This document shows, piece by piece, positions 6,867 through 10,514 of a DNA stretch of 10,514 nt. Numbering within the stretch: the stretch's first letter is position 1; each line of letters starts with the position of its first letter. The translations under genes and the position numbers were made by a program. The notes under the pieces are model-generated. The model saw only the letters and a program-made list of their open reading frames with translations, did not search any database and had not been told where the DNA came from. This stretch comes from a bacterium BMS3Bbin02 (GTDB lineage: Bacteria; Actinomycetota; Acidimicrobiia; Spongiisociales; UBA5794): NCBI GenBank assembly GCA_002898115.1, contig BDTL01000030.1:1-10514 (forward strand). The letters run 5' to 3'.

Positions 6867-7897
6867 GGCATCGCCCCGGTGAGCGGGAGACCGGTGGTTT
6901 CATCCCAGCCGAGAGCAATGTTCACGCACTGAACCGCCTGGCCGGCTGCACCCTTGAGTAGGTTGTCGATCGCTGAAACGATGACTGCGCGACCGGCACG
7001 CTCGTCGACCTTGACCGTGACGAGCGCGTTATTTGAACCCACCACCCAGCGAGTCGCCGGCGGTTCGTCGATGACTGTTACAAAGGACGAATCAGCGTAG
7101 GCATTCACGAGGGTTTCTCGAAGCTGCTGCTCCGTTGCCTCGGTCAGCGCGTATGCCGTTGTCAGGATGCCCCGGTGCATTGGGACGAGATGAGGTGTGA
7201 AGGTAACAACGGGGTCCACGCCACCGACCATCTCCAACCCTTGTTCGATTTCCGGGCGATGGCGGTGATGGACAAGGTTGTATGCATGCGCACTTTCGGC
7301 CATTGCACCAAACTGCAAACTCGCCTCTACAGAGCGGCCAGCACCGGAAACACCCGAAAGCGCGTCGACAATGATCCCCTTCGTGTCAATTTCTCCTTGA
7401 GCCACCAGCGGTCCGAGCGCCAGGAGAGCCGACGTCGGGTAACACCCGGGGACTGCGATCCGGTTCGCTCCCGGGAGTTGCTTGCGATTGAGCTCGGGGA
7501 GTCCATACACCCACTGGCCCAACTGTTCCGGGGCTGGATGCTCTGCTCCGTAGGCTGTCGCGTACCGCTTCGGGTCGACAATCCGGAAATCAGAACCGAG
7601 ATCAACAAGCAGCGCCCCGCGATCGAGAAGTTCCAGAGCCGGTGCCGCCGATGCACCATGGGGAAGTGCGAAAAACACGACATCGACATCAGGTAGCTCA
7701 CTCGGATTGAGCGTCCCGAGGACGCGGTCAGGTCCCCCAAGGTTCGGGTGCACCGATCCAAGTCGTTGTCCCGTCTTTGAGTGTGCTCCTATGTGAACCA
7801 GCTCCATCTCAGGATGTCCGTCAACCAGACGTACCAGCTCACCGCCGGCGTATCCGGATGCACCAAGTACGGCGACACGTGTTAGATCGTTAGACAT
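6863..7897 (-). CDS. argC: N-acetyl-gamma-glutamyl-phosphate reductase
   Basis: ArgC reduces N-acetylglutamyl-5-phosphate with NADPH to the semialdehyde, the third step of arginine synthesis. The 344-residue protein has the N-terminal Rossmann motif VLGASGYAGGE (10-20), FFALPHGASA (75-84), DLGSDFR (99-105), the active-site block VPGCYPTSALLAL (149-161) with nucleophile Cys152, the SGVSGAGRS loop, PHLVPMHRGI, and the closing IDNLLKGAAGQAVQ. All are family hallmarks. It is the first gene of the operon. The leader is only about 25 nt from the predicted transcription start and has no clear Shine-Dalgarno sequence. A strong promoter with a candidate ArgR operator lies just upstream. Confidence 0.97.
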   Translation of the reverse strand: MSNDLTRVAVLGASGYAGGELVRLVDGHPEMELVHIGAHSKTGQRLGSVHPNLGGPDRVLGTLNPSELPDVDVVFFALPHGASAAPALELLDRGALLVDLGSDFRIVDPKRYATAYGAEHPAPEQLGQWVYGLPELNRKQLPGANRIAVPGCYPTSALLALGPLVAQGEIDTKGIIVDALSGVSGAGRSVEASLQFGAMAESAHAYNLVHHRHRPEIEQGLEMVGGVDPVVTFTPHLVPMHRGILTTAYALTEATEQQLRETLVNAYADSSFVTVIDEPPATRWVVGSNNALVTVKVDERAGRAVIVSAIDNLLKGAAGQAVQCVNIALGWDETTGLPLTGAMP

Positions 7898-7929
7898 GGG
7901 AGGCTTTCGGTCGATAACCAGAGAGGAAG

Positions 7930-7957
7930 ATTATACGCATATACGAATATCGGTCAA
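7930..7957 (-). promoter_or_regulatory. promoter of the arg operon
   Basis: On the minus strand TTGACC (7957-7952) and a perfect TATAAT (7935-7930) are separated by 16 bp, close to the sigma-70/SigA consensus. The start point should fall near 7923, about 25 nt before the argC ATG at 7897. It is by far the best promoter match in the window and fits the expected start of the six-gene operon. Confidence 0.8.
7932..7949. promoter_or_regulatory. candidate ArgR operator (ARG box)
   Basis: TATACGCATATACGAATA is an 18-bp AT-rich imperfect palindrome in which 7 of 9 position pairs are complementary. It overlaps the -10 box and most of the spacer of the arg promoter. ARG boxes in other bacteria are 18-bp AT-rich palindromes overlapping promoters, and argR lies in this operon. 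The half-site differs from the E. coli TGAAT/ATTCA form, so the assignment rests on length, symmetry and position. Confidence 0.5.
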
Positions 7958-7992
7958 GTTTGTGAGGGACCCAACCCTTTTTCTCCAACCAA

Positions 7993-8011
7993 CCCCGAGC
8001 GCGCATCGGGG
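7993..8011. repeat. inverted repeat CCCCGA-N7-TCGGGG in the argC/8079 intergenic region
   Basis: A perfect 6-bp inverted repeat with a 7-nt loop (7993-7998 and 8006-8011) lies between the divergent arg promoter and the membrane-protein gene at 8079. A further CCCCGA copy is at 8038-8043. It could be an operator or a DNA/RNA hairpin; nothing in the sequence decides between these. Confidence 0.35.
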
Positions 8012-8066
8012 ACAATTCAGGGCATAACCAGGGGCATCCCCGATACCTCGAACACCGGGCACACCG

Positions 8067-8072
8067 TACGGT
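8067..8072 (+). promoter_or_regulatory. -10 box of the membrane-protein operon, leaderless type
   Basis: TACGGT is followed by 6 nt and then the ATG at 8079, the same TANNNT-N6-ATG arrangement seen at the 1136 and 1269 starts. No ribosome binding site is present. There is no clear -35 element. Confidence 0.45.
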
Positions 8073-8078
8073 TGCTCC

Positions 8079-8549
8079 ATGACGACCGATACACGCACCC
8101 GCCCCGACGATGAAAGCATCATCAACGTCATCCGCGTGCTTGTGTTGCTCCAGGGCGGGATCGCGTTCGTTTCCATGCTGGAGGTCGCCTTCACCACGGC
8201 AATGACCGGAGGATCCACAATCTTCGCACTCTTGCTGACCACCGTTGCTGCTCTACTCACGTTGCGACTCTCGACTGGCATCGGCAAGCTGTCCCGGAGA
8301 GCGCGCAGGATCACCATTCGTATCGAAAAGGTGATCGTCGTTATCGCGTTTCTTGAGGTTCTCCTCGCTCTCCTACTAGCGCAAACCCTCCCGGCGCCTG
8401 TCACCTTGATCACGCGATTCGTCGTGCCGGTGGTCGTGATCACATTGCTGAGACGACCGTTGGCACTCGAGATGTTCGGCGTTCCATCGAGGCCTGAGCG
8501 CAAGCAACGCCGGCTCCGGCGCACCAGGACGGTCGGAGCAACACGATGA
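8079..8549 (+). CDS. small four-helix membrane protein, function unknown
   Basis: I do not recognise this family. The 156 residues show a short polar N-terminus (1-12), then four hydrophobic segments at about 15-37, 47-67, 84-104 and 106-124, and a strongly basic tail (135-156) rich in Arg and Lys. The Arg/Lys-rich loop between helices 2 and 3 (70-84) and the basic tail suggest both lie in the cytoplasm by the positive-inside rule, and so does the N-terminus. No catalytic motif is visible. The ATG sits 6 nt after a TACGGT box and lacks a Shine-Dalgarno sequence, so the transcript is probably leaderless. The stop overlaps the start of the next gene in an ATGA, so the two are almost certainly translated together and may form a membrane complex. 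Confidence 0.75.
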   Translation: MTTDTRTRPDDESIINVIRVLVLLQGGIAFVSMLEVAFTTAMTGGSTIFALLLTTVAALLTLRLSTGIGKLSRRARRITIRIEKVIVVIAFLEVLLALLLAQTLPAPVTLITRFVVPVVVITLLRRPLALEMFGVPSRPERKQRRLRRTRTVGATR

Positions 8550-9721
8550 ACCCAATCGCTGAGAGGGTCGGTGAGCCCCTTTCACGTCAGGCCGGTGACT
8601 ACGTCGGGAGTCCTCTTTATCGGGTCATCCCGGAACACGCGGCTGCATGGCTCGCTCTCGGGCTACTCCTTCTCGGTGTCCTGATACTGCGCCGTCGCAC
8701 CGACACCGGGCGCCCGTCGGCAATAATCACCGGCTATCGAAATCTCTCCGCTGATCGTCGTTTTCTTGCGTGGTTGATTGCGTCGAGCGCGGCGCTGCAC
8801 CTTGGTCTGGCACTCGGCAACACATTTGATGTGTACGCCGTCGGGTTCGCTATCGACAGCGTCCTACTCTTCAACATTGCGCGACGCCTCATTCTCGGGA
8901 GGAGATGGAGGAGATGGGCCGCCTTGGTGCTCTTGGGATCGATCCTCGGGTACGTCGCATCGTCACTAGGCGGAGTAGCCCCCGACCAGGTCAGCCTGGT
9001 CACCAAGCTCGTCGAAGTCACCGCTCTGTCCCTCGTGCTCAGCCCGGCCCGCCCCAGCAGGATCCGCCAGCTCGGCGCATCCACGGCGGTCGTCACTTTG
9101 CTCACGCTTGTAGCGATCGGATCCTGGGTGGGAGCCTTCAGCGCGGGAGCTGGCGGCCATCACCTGGGCGATGTGCCCGAACCCGGAGTCCTTCTCCCGA
9201 TTGGCGAAGACCGGGAGCCTACCGTGGCTGAAACCAGAGCGGCAGATGACCTCTACGCGGCAACCGTGCAAGCAGTTTCGCAGTGGGAAGACGCTGCTCA
9301 GGCAGGCAAGGACGGATACGCAGTCGAAGGAATCACCGGACGTGAGTTCCACGCGGACAACCAGGCATATATCGACGACGGTGCAGTCCTCGATCCAACC
9401 CGACCTGAAAGCCTGATTTACGCCGAAGGGCCCCGGGGACCGGTACTCGTCGGCGTCCTCTACCAAATGTCCGGAATCGGCAACCCCGGTCCGGCGGTCG
9501 GTGGACCAATAACCGTGTGGCACGCCCACGACAACGTGTGTTTTGCGCTGACACCACCGGCGCTCGCCGGACTCGTATCACCGCTTGGCATGTGTCCCGT
9601 CGGGTCGTTTGCTGTCCCGATCACCAACGAGATGCTCCACATCTGGACAGTACCCGGCATCCCGGAACCGTTCGGAGACCTGGACGACGAATGGCTTGAC
9701 AACTACCTCGCCGGCCTCTGA
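8546..9721 (+). CDS. polytopic membrane protein with C-terminal His/Cys-rich external domain
   Basis: This 391-residue protein has about six hydrophobic segments (approximately 32-49, 72-91, 97-112, 124-143, 147-166, 177-198), then a soluble domain of about 190 residues. An even number of helices with an external N-terminus, or the basic loops at 50-52 and 113-123 staying inside, places the C-terminal domain most likely outside the cytoplasm. The domain carries potential metal ligands: HH at 205-206, the FHADNQAYIDDG motif (His269), DPTRPESLIY (283-292), WHAHDNVCF at 325-333 (His326, His328, Cys332), Cys350 and LHIWTVP (His365). I recall similar WHxHxxLC-type domains in uncharacterised secreted or membrane proteins of Actinobacteria, but know no function. 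A metal-binding role, or a Cys332-Cys350 disulfide, is inference. It overlaps the preceding membrane protein gene by 4 nt. Confidence 0.8.
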   Translation: MNPIAERVGEPLSRQAGDYVGSPLYRVIPEHAAAWLALGLLLLGVLILRRRTDTGRPSAIITGYRNLSADRRFLAWLIASSAALHLGLALGNTFDVYAVGFAIDSVLLFNIARRLILGRRWRRWAALVLLGSILGYVASSLGGVAPDQVSLVTKLVEVTALSLVLSPARPSRIRQLGASTAVVTLLTLVAIGSWVGAFSAGAGGHHLGDVPEPGVLLPIGEDREPTVAETRAADDLYAATVQAVSQWEDAAQAGKDGYAVEGITGREFHADNQAYIDDGAVLDPTRPESLIYAEGPRGPVLVGVLYQMSGIGNPGPAVGGPITVWHAHDNVCFALTPPALAGLVSPLGMCPVGSFAVPITNEMLHIWTVPGIPEPFGDLDDEWLDNYLAGL

Positions 9722-9872
9722 ACATCACGGGCTCACGGAGTAACACCGCGCCGGACCGTCTGGGTGGCAACCGCAGATCCAACGAGTTTCTGATCGCCCG
9801 CGCCAATCGCTACTCTCGCTGTAGACCCGACATTCCCGTAATGCCGTCACACAAACTTTCGGATCCATCCTG
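9722..9872. other. intergenic stretch without a convincing gene
   Basis: Between the membrane protein and the small ORF at 9873 I see no hairpin terminator or RNA gene. An 11-codon frame, ATG at 9841 to TGA at 9876, ends in a GTGA overlap with the small ORF start and could be a leader peptide. A TACTCT hexamer at 9811 is a weak -10 candidate. Confidence 0.4.
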
Positions 9873-9995
9873 GTGAACCCGTCAATCTTCCTCGCCCATC
9901 AGCCCGGTTTAGACGACGTGGCGTCAATGGTCTTTCCAATCGCACTGGCGTATCTTGTGATGATCTGGAGGAAACGACGCTCTCGTAGCCGTTAG
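9873..9995 (+). CDS. small single-span membrane protein, 40 residues
   Basis: A GTG-initiated frame of 40 codons encodes a peptide with an N-terminal polar part containing LAHQPGLDD (7-15), one hydrophobic segment of about 14 residues (MVFPIALAYLVMIW, 19-32), and a basic end, RKRRSRSR (33-40). This is the layout of a real one-pass membrane protein with a cytoplasmic positive tail. I recall short actinobacterial hypothetical proteins of the same form (a HQxGxD motif, one helix, Arg-rich end), which supports it, but I cannot confirm the match here. The GTG overlaps the TGA of an 11-codon upstream frame (9841-9876), so it may be translated by coupling. No strong ribosome binding site is seen. 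It may belong with the membrane genes upstream. Start codon uncertain; Met19 is an alternative. Confidence 0.55.
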   Translation: MNPSIFLAHQPGLDDVASMVFPIALAYLVMIWRKRRSRSR

Positions 9996-10050
9996 ATTGA
10001 GTACGACGAGCGCTCCGACCAGCCGCTAACTTAACGAGCACCCAGTCACC

Positions 10051-10054
10051 GGAG
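10051..10054 (+). promoter_or_regulatory. ribosome binding site of the acyl-CoA dehydrogenase gene
   Basis: GGAG stands 5 nt before the ATG at 10060 and settles that start against the out-of-frame ATG at 10055, which meets a stop after two codons. It is the clearest Shine-Dalgarno sequence in the window, in contrast to the leaderless-looking starts elsewhere. Confidence 0.6.
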
Positions 10055-10059
10055 ATGCC

Positions 10060-10514
10060 ATGACCACCAGCGATTCAGCGCTCGCAACAGACACCGCTCG
10101 TCTCCACGAGCTCATCGACGATCTCGTCGCGAACCACGACCCGCAGGGTGATCGGTTCGAGTTTATGGGAGCCCAGTTCGACGCCGGTCTCGCATGGGTG
10201 AGATTCCCGAGCGGTAGAGGCGGGCTCGGAATGGCACCGCAACTCCAGGACGTTGTCGACCGGCGTCTTGATGCGGTCACAGAACATCGACCGTCCTTCT
10301 TTCACCTTATCGGCCATGGGATGGGTGCCCCGGTGCTCGTCACCCACGGTACCGAAGAGCAACAGGAGGCTCGCCTTCGTCCCCTCTTCACCGGCGAGGA
10401 TATTTGGTGCCAGTTGTTCTCGGAACCGGGCGCCGGCAGCGATGTCGCGGGCCTGTCGTCACGGGCAATCCGTGATGGCGACGAGTGGGTGCTGACCGGC
10501 CAGAAGGTGTGGAC
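10060..10514 (+). CDS. acyl-CoA dehydrogenase, N-terminal part (cut by window end)
   Basis: The first 151 residues of an FAD-dependent acyl-CoA dehydrogenase, which oxidises an acyl-CoA to the 2-enoyl-CoA and passes electrons to electron transfer flavoprotein. The N-terminal helical domain covers about residues 8-110, including RFPSGRGGLGM (48-58, equivalent to the usual P..yGG.G block) and THGTEEQQEARLRPLFTGED (95-114). The beta-barrel domain starts with the signature QLFSEPGAGSDVAGL (118-132), followed by DEWVLTGQKVW (141-151), which helps bind FAD and substrate. The frame is open to the last base, so the C-terminal domain with the catalytic glutamate lies outside the window. Chain-length preference cannot be inferred. 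A TAACTT hexamer at 10027 is a possible -10 box without a clear -35. Confidence 0.93.
   Translation, partial: MTTSDSALATDTARLHELIDDLVANHDPQGDRFEFMGAQFDAGLAWVRFPSGRGGLGMAPQLQDVVDRRLDAVTEHRPSFFHLIGHGMGAPVLVTHGTEEQQEARLRPLFTGEDIWCQLFSEPGAGSDVAGLSSRAIRDGDEWVLTGQKVW

Noticed and set aside
7931..8524. 197-codon minus-strand frame
   Set aside because: It would cover the arg promoter and lie antisense to the membrane-protein gene at 8079; its Arg/Ser/Thr-rich composition is that of a shadow frame.
9847..10041. 64-codon minus-strand frame over the small membrane ORF
   Set aside because: It lacks hydrophobic or domain structure and is Arg-rich, whereas the plus-strand 9873 frame has a clear membrane segment and basic tail.
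10055..10063. ATG at 10055 as start of the acyl-CoA dehydrogenase
   Set aside because: It is in another frame and reaches a stop after two codons; ATG 10060 opens the correct frame with GGAG 5 nt upstream.

Overview
The window looks like a chromosomal piece of a moderately GC-rich actinobacterium (roughly 55-60 % GC by eye). Pointers are the compact argCJB-argR-argGH operon, actinobacterial-looking membrane proteins, an F420/FMN-type split-barrel protein, and start codons preceded directly by a -10 box (leaderless style). Acidimicrobiia or a relative would fit, but that is inference. I see no mobile elements, CRISPR arrays, rRNA or tRNA.

Layout. On the minus strand, 21-1136 encodes a PLP enzyme of the cystathionine gamma-synthase/lyase family. 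It is divergent from a small PPOX-type split-barrel flavin/F420 protein on the plus strand (1269-1745). That gene converges on a six-gene minus-strand arginine operon, read argC (7897) > argJ > argB > argR > argG > argH (ends 1771). All five junctions inside the operon overlap by 1 or 4 nt. Upstream of argC lies a near-consensus promoter (TTGACC-16-TATAAT) with an 18-bp imperfect palindrome across its spacer, a good candidate ArgR operator.

On the plus strand from 8079 follow two overlapping membrane-protein genes. The second ends in a large, probably external His/Cys-rich domain. A tiny membrane ORF (9873-9995) comes next, then the start of an acyl-CoA dehydrogenase gene (10060, cut off by the window end).

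How the genes work together: ArgB (N-acetylglutamate kinase), ArgC (reductase) and ArgJ (ornithine acetyltransferase) cover the acetylated half of arginine synthesis apart from the aminotransferase. ArgG and ArgH convert citrulline to arginine. ArgR probably represses the whole unit, itself included. ArgD (acetylornithine aminotransferase) and ArgF (ornithine carbamoyltransferase) are missing from the cluster and must be supplied from elsewhere.

The least explained part is 8079-9995: a two-gene membrane operon with a WHxH...C ectodomain, followed by a 40-residue membrane peptide. I found no sequence that clearly defines a wholly new system; the membrane cassette and the repeated leaderless start signature are the best leads.
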